This document shows, piece by piece, positions 26,992-36,660 of a stretch of DNA of 64,000 bases. The notes under the pieces are model-generated. The model made no database searches. It was not told the origin of the DNA and worked only from the letters and a program-made list of their open reading frames with translations. The translations under genes and the position numbers were made by a program. Every line of letters begins with the position of its first letter. Within the stretch, counting starts at the first letter, position 1. The DNA is from Haloferax denitrificans ATCC 35960 (GTDB taxonomy: Archaea > Halobacteriota > Halobacteria > Halobacteriales > Haloferacaceae), in contig NZ_AOLP01000012.1 of NCBI RefSeq assembly GCF_000337795.1, positions 146,741 through 210,740 of the forward strand, written 5' to 3'.

Positions 26992-27564
26992 ATGGTGTTG
27001 TACGACCGAATCATCGTTCCCATCGACGGCTCCGCCGGTTCCGAGCGCGTCGCGGTCCACGCGGCGGCGTTAGCGGCCGTCCACGATGCGGAACTCCACG
27101 GGGTGTACGTGGTGAACGCCGGGAGCTTCGCGGGCCTCCCGATGGAATCGTCGTGGGAGGGGCTCGACGACATGTTGCGCGCCGACGCCGAGTCGGCGCT
27201 GGATAAAGTCGAGCGCGCGGCCGAGGCGCAGGGGGTCCCCGCCGAGACGCACGTCCTCGAAGGGACCCCGAGCCGCGAAATCGTCGAGTTCGCCGAGCGC
27301 GGCGAGTGCGACCTCATCGTGATGGGGACCCACGGCCGCGGCGGTATCGACCGCCTCCTCCTCGGGTCGGTCGCGGAAAAGGTCGTTCGGGCGTCGAAAG
27401 TTCCCGTCCTGACCGTCCGCATCGAGGGCGGCGGCGACGACGCCGACGAGCACGCCGTCGAGGTGCCGGGCGAGGCCGCGCCGGAGACGCCCGTCGAGTC
27501 GCCCGCGGAGGCGGACGCGGACGCGGCCGCCGACTCGACGGCGACCGCCGACGGCGGCGAGTAG
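26992..27564 (+). CDS. Universal stress protein, UspA family
   Basis: A 190-residue UspA-domain protein with YDRIIVPIDGSAGSERV at the start and the ATP-binding motif MGTHGRGGIDRLLLGSVAEK. The last 45 residues are an alanine/aspartate/glutamate-rich tail (EAAPETPVESPAEADADAAA), likely unstructured. An in-frame ATG five codons earlier (26977) is too close to the GTTATTA TATA element to be leaderless. Function: nucleotide-binding stress protein, partners unknown. Confidence 0.85.
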   Translation: MVLYDRIIVPIDGSAGSERVAVHAAALAAVHDAELHGVYVVNAGSFAGLPMESSWEGLDDMLRADAESALDKVERAAEAQGVPAETHVLEGTPSREIVEFAERGECDLIVMGTHGRGGIDRLLLGSVAEKVVRASKVPVLTVRIEGGGDDADEHAVEVPGEAAPETPVESPAEADADAAADSTATADGGE

Positions 27565-27599
27565 CGGAACGAAACAGCAGAACAGGTTCGGTCGCGGGC

Positions 27600-28784
27600 T
27601 CAGCGCCCGCCGTCGGCCGGGCGCAGGTGCTCGCAGTCGCCGGCGTGGACTCGTTTTTCGCCCTCGTCGGTCCGGACGACGAGCGTGCCGGGGTGTTCGA
27701 TATCGACTGCTTCCCCCTCGATGACGCCGCTCGCGGTGTGGACGCGGACCCGCCTGCCGAGCGTGTCCGCCCGCTCGCGCCACGCCGGAAGGACGGCGTC
27801 GAGGTCGCCGCGCAGTTCGTCGAAGCGTTCGAGCACCCGCTGGACGAACACGCGGCGCTCGACGGGGCCGGCCTCGGCGGCGACGCTCGTCGCGCCTGCG
27901 GGGAGGTTCGCGGGGTCGAGATTGACGTTGACACCGGCTCCGATGACGAGCCACGAGACGCGGTCGGCCTCGCCTTCCATCTCGGTGAGGATGCCGCAGA
28001 GCTTTCGGTAGCCGCGGCCGTCGGGCGTGGCGGCTACATCTGACTCTGCCGAGTCAGATGAGTTATCGCTCATTTCGTTCACGATAACGTCGTTCGAACC
28101 GCCACTCGCTTCGCTCGTGGCAACACCACCTGCCTGAGCCGGTGAGCCTCCACTCACTTCGTTCGCGGAAACACCGTCTGCATTCGCAGACGAACTGCCA
28201 CTCGCTCCGCTCGTGGCAACTACATCTGACTCTGCCGAGTCAGATGAGTTATCGTTCGCTTCGCTCACGATAACGTCGTTCGGCCACTTGATTTTCGCGT
28301 CCACCCCGGCCTCGCGCGCCGCGTCGCAGACGGCGACGGCCATCGCCAGCGTGTACAGCGGGGCGTACGCCGGCGGTTCGTCCGGTCGGACGAGCAGGCT
28401 CAGCCAGACGCCGCCGTCCGGCGCGGACCACTCCCGACGTTTCCGGCCCCGGCTGGCGGTCTGCTCGCGGGCGACGACGACCACGTCGCTCGCGCCCTCG
28501 GCGGCGAGGTCGCGGGCGCGGTCGTTCGAGGAGTCGAGCGTCTCGTGGAACTCCACGTCGTAGTCGGCGTCGAGACCGTACTCGATTGCCGGGCCGCCGT
28601 ACTCCGGCACGTCGGTGACGACGTAGCCGTCGTCGGCGCTCTCGACGCCGAACCCCTCGTCGCGGAGTGATTCGACGTGCTTCCAGACCGCGGCGCGGGA
28701 GACGCCCAGTCGGTCGGCGAGCTCGGGCCCGGAGACGGGACCCGCGGCGAGTGCGTCGAGGAGGGCGCGTCGCGTGTCGCTCAT
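27600..28784 (-). CDS. birA: Biotin-protein ligase with repressor-type HTH and repeat insertion
   Basis: Activates biotin to biotinyl-AMP and attaches it to the carboxylase lysine. The 394 residues have an N-terminal winged helix (SGPELADRLGVSRAAVWKHV), so it may also regulate biotin genes, the motif SRGRKRREWSAPDGGVWLSL, the adenylate site KIKWPNDVIV, then KLCGILTEMEGEADRVSWLV and a C-terminal SH3-like cap. About 78 low-complexity residues (on + about 28031-28265) interrupt the protein between KWPNDV and KLCGILTE; normally these motifs are close. The insert is in frame. The gene follows pccA by 66 bases, whose product it biotinylates. Confidence 0.9.
   Translation of the reverse strand: MSDTRRALLDALAAGPVSGPELADRLGVSRAAVWKHVESLRDEGFGVESADDGYVVTDVPEYGGPAIEYGLDADYDVEFHETLDSSNDRARDLAAEGASDVVVVAREQTASRGRKRREWSAPDGGVWLSLLVRPDEPPAYAPLYTLAMAVAVCDAAREAGVDAKIKWPNDVIVSEANDNSSDSAESDVVATSGASGSSSANADGVSANEVSGGSPAQAGGVATSEASGGSNDVIVNEMSDNSSDSAESDVAATPDGRGYRKLCGILTEMEGEADRVSWLVIGAGVNVNLDPANLPAGATSVAAEAGPVERRVFVQRVLERFDELRGDLDAVLPAWRERADTLGRRVRVHTASGVIEGEAVDIEHPGTLVVRTDEGEKRVHAGDCEHLRPADGGR
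28034..28282 (-). repeat. In-frame palindromic repeat cluster inside birA
   Basis: A 63-base block at 28034-28096 recurs at 28220-28282 (186 bases, 62 codons apart) with few changes; both encode NDVIVxExxDNSSDSAESDVxAT. Each block contains the palindrome ACATCTGACTC/GAGTCAGATG. Between them lie further imperfect palindromes: CCACTCGCTTCGCTCGTGG, CCACTCACTTCGTTCGCGG and CCACTCGCTCCGCTCGTGG. The second block ends on the native KWPNDVIV codons, so part of the gene itself was duplicated. Confidence 0.85.
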
Positions 28785-28850
28785 GGAGGTCGGTACCGGC
28801 GCACGGGAAAAGAGGTTCGCGGTTCCGGCGTTGGGTCCGAGGCCTCGGGC

Positions 28851-30650
<1,800 letters not shown>

Positions 30651-30847
30651 TTGCGGTAGTCTTTCAGGGAACCGCACGTTATTCTATCGATTTTCCCAAC
30701 GCACGTCGGTGGCCGATTCGACAGACGACGATTTACGTGTTCGACCGTGAAAGAACGGCCGAGCTTACACTTCTCTGGCACTATCCGCCGCGAATACTGG
30801 TTCAAATCCAAACGGCCTTATGCGTGTGCCACACTACGACACGGGTA

Positions 30848-31882
30848 ATGGCAGTACGAGTCGGCATCCTCGGTGCAACCGGCGCAGTCGGACAGCGATT
30901 CATCCAACTCCTCGACGACCACCCGACGTTCGAACTCGCGGCGCTGACCGCGAGCGAGTCGAGCGCGGGCAAGCGATACGACGAGGCCGCGAAGTGGCGC
31001 GTCAACACGCCCATCCCGGACGACGTGGCCGCGATGGAAGTCGGTAGCACCGACCCCGCGGACGTGTCCGACGACATCGACCTCCTGTTTTCGTCGCTCC
31101 CGTCGTCGGTCGCCGCCGAGGTCGAACCCGAGTTCCTCGAAGCGGGCTACGTCGTCTCCTCGAACTCCTCGAACGACCGCATGGCCCCCGACGTGCCGCT
31201 CACGATTCCGGAGATAAACCCGGAGCATCTCGACCTCATCGAGGTCCAGCGCGACGAGCGCGGCTGGGACGGCGCGCTCGTGAAGAACCCGAACTGCTCG
31301 ACCATCACGATGGTCCCGACGCTCGCGGCGCTCGACCAGTTCGGCCTCGAACGCGTCGACGTCACGACCCTGCAGGCCGTCTCCGGCGCGGGCTACGACG
31401 GCGTCACCTCGATGGAGATTATCGACAACGCCATCCCGCACATCGGCGGCGAAGACGAGAAGATGGAGACGGAGTCCCGCAAGCTTCTGGGCTCGTTCGA
31501 CGGCGCGGAGGTCGCGCTCCACGGCGCGGAGGTCAACGCCTCGTGTAACCGCATCCCGACGCTGGACGGCCACCTCGAAAGCGTCTTCGCCGACCTCGCC
31601 GACGACGCCTCCCCCGAGGACGTCGCCGCCGCGATGCGCGAGTACCCCGGCGTCGACCTCCCGAGCGCACCCGAACAGCTCATCCACGTCTTCGAAGACG
31701 AGTTCCGCCCACAGCCCCGTCTCGACCGCGACCGCGGCGACGGGATGCAGATTTCGGCCGGCGGCATCCAGTCGACCGACCACGGCGTGAAGTACAACTG
31801 CCTCGCGCACAACACGATTCGCGGCGCGGCCGGCGCCTCCGTCCTCAACGGCGAACTGCTCGCCCAAGAGGGCTGGATTTAG
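30848..31882 (+). CDS. asd: Aspartate-semialdehyde dehydrogenase
   Basis: Reduces aspartyl phosphate to aspartate semialdehyde in the threonine, methionine and lysine pathways. The 344 residues have the NADP site VGILGATGAVGQRFIQLL, SSNSSNDRMAPDVPLTIPEI, the catalytic cysteine in KNPNCSTITMVPTLAAL and the active-site His in CNRIPTLDGHLESVF. This is the archaeal/fungal subtype. A CTTATG element about 27 bases upstream supports the leaderless ATG. Divergent from pccA. Confidence 0.95.
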   Translation: MAVRVGILGATGAVGQRFIQLLDDHPTFELAALTASESSAGKRYDEAAKWRVNTPIPDDVAAMEVGSTDPADVSDDIDLLFSSLPSSVAAEVEPEFLEAGYVVSSNSSNDRMAPDVPLTIPEINPEHLDLIEVQRDERGWDGALVKNPNCSTITMVPTLAALDQFGLERVDVTTLQAVSGAGYDGVTSMEIIDNAIPHIGGEDEKMETESRKLLGSFDGAEVALHGAEVNASCNRIPTLDGHLESVFADLADDASPEDVAAAMREYPGVDLPSAPEQLIHVFEDEFRPQPRLDRDRGDGMQISAGGIQSTDHGVKYNCLAHNTIRGAAGASVLNGELLAQEGWI

Positions 31883-31969
31883 GCTTTCCTCGCCCGCCGA
31901 CCTCGCGGTCTCCTCTCGCTTCGCTCGAATCAGACAGCGTTTTCACTCGACGTCGACAGAGCGTGTCGC

Positions 31970-32488
31970 ATGTCTCGACGCGGCCTCGAAACGGGGCTCT
32001 CCGCCGGCCTGCTCGTCGCCGCACTCGGCGGTATCGCGTGGGCCACCGGCGAGCCGTTCGTCTTCCCGAGCCTCGGCCCCACGGCGTTCGTCCTCGCGTT
32101 CCGGCGGCGGGGCGCGCGCGCCCGTTCGACTCGCATCGTCGGCGGGCACGCCGTCGGTGCCGTCGTCGGCTTCGCGGCCTACGCGCTCGTCGCGCCCGGT
32201 CTGACGCTCGGCTCGTCGCTTCCGGCCGCGTCGCCGGACACGCTCCGACTCGTCACGAGCGGGGCGGTCTCGGTCGCCGCGACGAGCTGGGGGATGGTCG
32301 AACTCGACGCGGTCCACCCGCCGGCGTGCGCGACGACGCTCATCGTCTCGCTCGGCCTGCTCTCGACGCCCCAGTCGGTCGCGACCATCGTCGCGAGCGT
32401 GGTCGTTCTCGTGGGGGCACATCAGATGGCGGACGCGGTGCTCGCCGAGATGTACGGAGACCCCACCGACGCGGGCGCAGGGAGCTGA
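31970..32488 (+). CDS. HPP family membrane protein
   Basis: A 172-residue protein with about four hydrophobic segments and the two HPP-family hallmarks: SLGPTAFVLAF near the first helix and VHPPACATTLIVSLGLL (the HPP motif). In plants and cyanobacteria such proteins move nitrite; in archaea the substrate is not established. The start is MSRRGLETG. It follows asd by 87 bases, a spacer that holds one CTCGCTTCGCTCG palindrome (31914-31930), and has no recognisable partner. Confidence 0.85.
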   Translation: MSRRGLETGLSAGLLVAALGGIAWATGEPFVFPSLGPTAFVLAFRRRGARARSTRIVGGHAVGAVVGFAAYALVAPGLTLGSSLPAASPDTLRLVTSGAVSVAATSWGMVELDAVHPPACATTLIVSLGLLSTPQSVATIVASVVVLVGAHQMADAVLAEMYGDPTDAGAGS

Positions 32489-32787
32489 GCGTCGGTCCTC
32501 GGAGCCGTTACTCGAACCAGTAGACGCGGGAGAATGGGTGGTGTGGAGGGCGACTGATTCCGTTCGCCACCACGATGTGCCTCTGACAGCAGCAAGTAGT
32601 AACTCGTCACCGAGTTACTTATGTATTCTGTGAATCACGTTCGCATCGGTCGCGCTAGCCCTTCTCGCGCGTATACGTGACAGTTTCCGTCTCCGCCGAG
32701 GGTCTCCTCCGACTGAGATTCCGCGACAAGAGACTCCTCCGACGACAAGTATATGTGGCATGGTCTCAATTGACACGCTGTATCGCT
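32489..32787. other. Intergenic region with perfect hairpin
   Basis: No gene supported. The perfect inverted repeat GTAACTCG/CGAGTTAC with a four-base loop is at 32599-32618, followed by TTATG. It could end the HPP transcript or be an operator. A related pair of segments containing CTCCTCCGAC recurs at about 32703-32712 and 32734-32743. TATATG at 32749-32754 may be the promoter of the next gene. Confidence 0.4.
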
Positions 32788-33057
32788 ATGAAGCCGTGCC
32801 ACAGCTGTCAGGCGGTTATCGACGAGTACATCCTGGACAAAAAGCTCGAAGTGCTGCGCGACCTCACGGTTGACGACTTCAACCTGTGTGCGGACTGCAC
32901 GACAGTCGTCGCCGATGCGTGCGTGGAATGCGGCGGTGGCGTCTATGTCCCGCGGGGCGAATCGACGGTCCCCGACTACTGTCCGGCGTGCCGCGCGGAC
33001 CTCATCCGGCGGACGGGCACCGACCCCGGCTGGACCTGCGATGCCGTCTCGACCTGA
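32788..33057 (+). CDS. Zinc-ribbon protein of unknown function, 89 aa
   Basis: Starts MKPCHSCQAVIDEYILDKKL and has four cysteine pairs: CHSC, CADC, CVEC and CPAC, so it should bind two zinc ions. The middle VLRDLTVDDFNLCADC is typical of a conserved haloarchaeal family. The ATG at 32788 is preferred to an earlier in-frame start because the upstream residues are arginine-rich and unlike the family. Function unknown; could bind nucleic acid or a protein. Confidence 0.7.
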   Translation: MKPCHSCQAVIDEYILDKKLEVLRDLTVDDFNLCADCTTVVADACVECGGGVYVPRGESTVPDYCPACRADLIRRTGTDPGWTCDAVST

Positions 33058-33508
33058 ATAGCGGTTCTCGGCCGGTTTTTTGGGCTGTTGCCCGCGAGTG
33101 ACGACGATTCACGCCGCGTCGACTCTGGAGTTACCACGACACTTCTGTCCGGCGGCGAGAGGACTGTCGGATTGCTGAAAAGAGTATGGTCGAGTTCGTC
33201 GAAGAGTGGCAACGCGGGGCGTTTCTCCTTTCGGGTCCGCGCTCGTCGGCGGCGTCTCGGCGGTGTTCGTCGGGTCGGTGCTGGCGTTTCTGGCGTTCTC
33301 GTATCTGTTCTACGGGGAGTGAACGTCGTGGCTCATCGGTGTACGGTGGCCACTTCTTAGAGTCCCAATCCCTCGCCGCCTGCGAGGCGGCCGGCGACTA
33401 GCTGGTCGGTCAGTCCGGACGGTGGGAGTGTTCGATGCACGCGGTTATCGTTCTCAGCTCTAATAAATTCACAGATAGTACTATACCGAACAGGGCCTGA
33501 ATCGCCCT
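33058..33508. other. AT-richer spacer before FkbM-like gene
   Basis: Apart from the small membrane frame noted at 33206-33322 no gene is seen. CTCTAATAAATTC (33457-33469) and TACTATACC (33479-33487) are TATA-like; the second sits about 27 bases before the ATG at 33509. A GC hairpin TCGCCGCCTGCGAGGCGG (33372-33389) precedes them. Confidence 0.4.
33206..33322 (+). CDS. Possible small membrane peptide, 38 aa
   Basis: A GTG-started frame reading MATRGVSPFGSALVGGVSAV, then FVGSVLAFLAFSYLFYGE with a good single membrane helix. An ATG 20 bases upstream (33186) opens a different frame, MVEFVEEWQRGAF, that looks like a natural N terminus for the same protein; a one-base change would join them. So this is either a small gene with a GTG start or a frameshifted one. 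Confidence 0.35.
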   Translation: MATRGVSPFGSALVGGVSAVFVGSVLAFLAFSYLFYGE

Positions 33509-34240
33509 ATGAACGCCGACATACCCGCGATCATATACCAACAGTTGACAGCCCTGCCCCGACTGAATGGTCGGAACGCGATGTTAAACGGCGTCCGTGT
33601 GGAGTCGAAGACCATCTGGACTGACGAGGTGCTTCCGGACGCTGTTACGAAGTTCGTCGTCAATGACGAACCTGCGTATGAGTACCAGTACGTCAGTGGC
33701 CTCTCGGACGTCTGTTTCACTGGGTCCGAAGTCACGCTTATCGGTGGCGGTGAGGGCGTCTCGACGGTGAGAGCGGCGGAGATGGTCGGGTCGAACGGCT
33801 TTGTGACCACGTACGAAGGCGGGGAAAACCAGGTCCGAGCGGGGCGCAGAGCGCTCCACCTGAACGACGTGGAGAACGCGCAGATTCGACATGCAGTCGT
33901 CGGTGACGACATCTCCTTACGGTCGGACAAAGGGAAAGCGGACGTCGTTCCGGTCTCCAGCGTTGCGGAGTCGGACGTCCTCGGTATCGACGCGGACGGG
34001 GCGGAGTTCTCTATCCTTCGTTCCCTTGCTCGCGTCGACCAACCACCGGAAAGACTCGTTGTCGAACATCACGCGGTGCGCAATGATGGCGAGGTCGTCG
34101 TTGAGTTCGATCGGGATGAGGTCGTTTCCCTACTCGAAACCGCTGGCTACGAAGTGACCGAAGAGTACTGCGACGCTCGGGGCGCAAACTACGGAAAAGA
34201 CGCGGAGATCATCCTCGTTTGTGAGCACGAGACGGTTTGA
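33509..34240 (+). CDS. FkbM-like SAM-dependent methyltransferase
   Basis: A 243-residue Rossmann protein. EVTLIGGGEGVSTVRAAEMV resembles a SAM-binding motif I and VVPVSSVAESDVLGIDADGAEF resembles the FkbM signature (LKIDVEGAE). It probably methylates a sugar or a small metabolite. Base composition is lower in GC than its neighbours and it lies beside tRNA-Pro fragments, so transfer by an integrated element is likely. Other class I methyltransferases cannot be excluded. Confidence 0.7.
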   Translation: MNADIPAIIYQQLTALPRLNGRNAMLNGVRVESKTIWTDEVLPDAVTKFVVNDEPAYEYQYVSGLSDVCFTGSEVTLIGGGEGVSTVRAAEMVGSNGFVTTYEGGENQVRAGRRALHLNDVENAQIRHAVVGDDISLRSDKGKADVVPVSSVAESDVLGIDADGAEFSILRSLARVDQPPERLVVEHHAVRNDGEVVVEFDRDEVVSLLETAGYEVTEEYCDARGANYGKDAEIILVCEHETV

Positions 34241-34485
34241 ACTGACACCTCCCAGTCGGCCCTGGAGATGTACAGAGAGGGCTTGTACTGCTGGTGATTT
34301 TACTCCACGTAAGTGAGAAGTGGGACCGCTGAGAGTCGAACGTCGGAAGACGGTCCCGCTCGCTTCGCTCGCGGGCTTCGACTTCCGGGCTCGACGCTCA
34401 GCTCCGTGCATACGGTACCCGACGCGATGTGCCTCGCCGGAGCCCTGACGGACTCACGGCTCGTCGCGTTGCGTCGGTAAAAGTA
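34241..34485. other. Spacer with truncated tRNA-Pro copy
   Basis: At 34321-34341 the 21 bases beginning TGGGACCGCTGAGAGTCGAA repeat the 3' end of the tRNA-Pro at 34486 exactly, and at 34351-34357 CGGTCCC repeats its 5' end. The D and anticodon arms are missing, so 34321-34357 is a 37-base tRNA remnant on the minus strand that could still form an acceptor stem. It is followed by GCTCGCTTCGCTCGCGGG (34359-34376), a palindrome seen at other scars. No gene is seen. Confidence 0.75.
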
Positions 34486-34556
34486 TGGGACCGCTGAGAG
34501 TCGAACTCAGGTCCTACCGACCCCATCGGCAGAGGATACCACTACCCCACGGTCCC
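34486..34556 (-). tRNA. tRNA-Pro (GGG)
   Basis: A 71-nt cloverleaf on the minus strand. Acceptor GGGACCG pairs with CGGTCCC plus discriminator A; T arm contains AGTTCGACT; anticodon stem TGCCG/CGGTA holds loop ATGGGGT, giving anticodon GGG. No intron and no encoded CCA. A truncated copy of it lies 165 bases away. Confidence 0.94.
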
Positions 34557-34729
34557 GGGGTGCATTCAAAGCGATGCGTGTCTCGCGGTTAAGCCCTTCG
34601 TTTCGTCGCGGCGACGCGACGGGATGACGTGCCACGGTATCGCACCGTCGTCCCGCGGTTCGAACGCTCTCGACCCCTCGGCGTTGCGCCGCGAATACGC
34701 TTTTGTCGCCTCGGAAGTAATGACAACCC

Positions 34730-35014
34730 ATGTTCACGTCCCTCCAGAGCGTCCCGCTCGGACTGCTCCCGTTCGTCGTGATGCTCCTCGTCCTCCTCGC
34801 AGTGGGCGTCGCGGCCGTCAGGTGGTGGTCGATTCGCCGCGGTGGCGAGTCCGAACCGGCCGCGGACCGCCCCGAGGAGTCGCGCGGCTACCCGTTGGCG
34901 TCGTGGCGCTACGTCTACGACCTCGACAAATCGGACGCGAAGCGGGAGGTCGCCTCGGTCAACGAGCAGGCGGAGACGCTCGCGGACGCGGACAGAAAGC
35001 GCCGGAGAAAGTAG
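34730..35014 (+). CDS. Small single-TM protein, 94 aa
   Basis: Reads MFTSLQSVPLGLLPFVVMLL, with a membrane helix at about residues 10-30 (LLPFVVMLLVLLAVGVAAV), then a charged cytoplasmic tail with YPLASWRYVYDLDKSDAKRE and a very basic end RKRRRK. No family known to me. It converges with cbf5, ending nine bases from its stop. TATA-like CTTTTG precedes the ATG by about 30 bases. Confidence 0.65.
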   Translation: MFTSLQSVPLGLLPFVVMLLVLLAVGVAAVRWWSIRRGGESEPAADRPEESRGYPLASWRYVYDLDKSDAKREVASVNEQAETLADADRKRRRK

Positions 35015-35023
35015 CGTCGCGCT

Positions 35024-35893
35024 TCAGACCAACACGGCTTCCAGCGAGACGACCGTCCCCGAGTCGGCGTCGGCGTCGCCGACGAGTTCGCCCAGACAGA
35101 CCGCGGAGCCGTCGTCGGTGAAACAGGCGACGAGGTCGCCGCGGGCGGCGTCGGCGTCGACGTCGAAGACGCCGGGGGCGTAGACGGGCGCGCCGTTGGC
35201 GACCTCGCGGGCGGCACTGTTGGCAATCGTGACCGACGGGAGGTGCGACAGCGCCCGTTCGGCGGACGAGACCACGTCGCGGAGCCACGACTCGTCGCCC
35301 TCCGCGGCGAACGCGAGGGCGTCCGCGAGGTCGTGGAGCGTCACGAGGTCCGCGTCGTCGAAGGGGTCGGTCGCGGTCCGGCGGAGGTGACCCATGTGAC
35401 CGCCGGTGCCGAGCGCGAGTCCGAGGTCGTGACACAGCTTTCGGATGTACGTCCCCGACTCACAGCGGATGCGCAGGAGCGCCTGTCTGTCTTTCACTTC
35501 GAGGAGGTCGAGGTCGTAGATTTCGCGGACGCGGAGGCGACGCGAGACGGCGGACTTCCGCGGGGGCTTCTGGTAGAGCTTCGATTCGAACTCGGCGACG
35601 GTCGAGTCGATGTCGGCCGGCGCGGGGCCGTGGAGTTCGAGCACGGAGACGTACTCCTTTGCGCCTTCGAGGAACACCTGCGCCATGCGGGTCGCGTCGC
35701 CGAGGAGCGTGGGGAGACAGCCGGTTACCTTCGGGTCGAGCGTCCCCGAGTGGGCCGCACGGTCGACGTCGGCCATGTCGCGGACCCAGCCGGTGACCTG
35801 GTGGGCCGACGGCCCCGGCGGCTTGTCGAGGTTGACGACGCCGAACGAGAGCAGGTCGTCGACGCTCCGGTGTTCGGGCGGGTCTCGGAGCAT
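35024..35893 (-). CDS. cbf5: H/ACA RNP / tRNA pseudouridine synthase Cbf5
   Basis: Catalytic subunit of H/ACA ribonucleoproteins, also acts on tRNA U55 in archaea. The 289 residues have FGVVNLDKPPGPSAHQVTGW, the catalytic Asp in SGTLDPKVTGCLPTLL, RIRCESGTYIRKLCHDLG and a C-terminal PUA domain (VANGAPVYAPGV). Length is near the archaeal norm. It begins two bases after the cmk stop, so it belongs to the adk-DUF106-cmk-cbf5 block. Confidence 0.93.
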   Translation of the reverse strand: MLRDPPEHRSVDDLLSFGVVNLDKPPGPSAHQVTGWVRDMADVDRAAHSGTLDPKVTGCLPTLLGDATRMAQVFLEGAKEYVSVLELHGPAPADIDSTVAEFESKLYQKPPRKSAVSRRLRVREIYDLDLLEVKDRQALLRIRCESGTYIRKLCHDLGLALGTGGHMGHLRRTATDPFDDADLVTLHDLADALAFAAEGDESWLRDVVSSAERALSHLPSVTIANSAAREVANGAPVYAPGVFDVDADAARGDLVACFTDDGSAVCLGELVGDADADSGTVVSLEAVLV

Positions 35894-35895
35894 GG

Positions 35896-36474
35896 TCAGA
35901 AGTCGTAGCGGACGCCTTCGACCGGGTATTTGCCCTCGTCGGCCTCGGGGTCGTAGGAGTCGACCGCGGCGATGCAGACGGCCGTCACCTCGTCGGGGCC
36001 CCAGCGGGCGGTGTTGAGCGCGATATCGTAGATAGAGAGGTCCGTGATGTCGATGTCGTAGTACGCGTCGTACCGCTTGGCCTCGCTCGCCTCGCGGGTC
36101 GTGGTCTCCTCGCGGGCGATGTCGGGCGCTTTGTCCTCGCGGTCGGCGATGCGCTCGGCGCGGACGTCCACCGGGGCGTCGAGCCAGAAGCGGAGGTCGG
36201 CGGCGTCGCCCGCGAGCCAGCCGGCGAGTCGGGATTCGAGGAGCACGTCGTCGCGGTCGAGCGCGATATCGCGGAGGCGGCGGTCGAGGTCGCGGTCGAT
36301 TTGGTCGTCCTCCTCGGCGAGTTTGTTGAACTCGACGGCGGTCATGTCGCGCTCGGCGGCGAGCTCGCGGAAGATGTCCCCGCCGCTTATGTGTTCGAGG
36401 TCGAACGCCTCGGCGAGCGCGGCGGCGGTCGTACTCTTTCCGCTGCCCGGTGGTCCGGAGACGGTCAGTAACAT
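35896..36474 (-). CDS. cmk: Cytidylate kinase
   Basis: Phosphorylates CMP and dCMP. The 192 residues have the P-loop [19 protein letters not shown] at the start and the archaeal Cmk pattern [17 protein letters not shown] and [13 protein letters not shown]. The ATG at 36474 is chosen; an in-frame ATG two codons earlier (36480) is only 19 bases from the CTAAAAGG element, while 36474 is at 25 bases. Followed directly by cbf5. Confidence 0.93.
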   Translation of the reverse strand: MLLTVSGPPGSGKSTTAAALAEAFDLEHISGGDIFRELAAERDMTAVEFNKLAEEDDQIDRDLDRRLRDIALDRDDVLLESRLAGWLAGDAADLRFWLDAPVDVRAERIADREDKAPDIAREETTTREASEAKRYDAYYDIDITDLSIYDIALNTARWGPDEVTAVCIAAVDSYDPEADEGKYPVEGVRYDF

Positions 36475-36660
36475 ATCCATGCTGTGTGCGGTCGGCTAAA
36501 AGGTGTTATCGTTGCCGACGGCCCCTGCGGAGGCTTCGCACGGGGTCAGGGCGGACAGCTCGCGGCGGCGCAACGAGGTGGCGTCCCGCGGCTGGCGCGC
36601 GGCTGGTGAGTGTCGGAAACGGAGAGAGAAATCGGGTTGTTTCGAGTCGCCCGAACCGGC

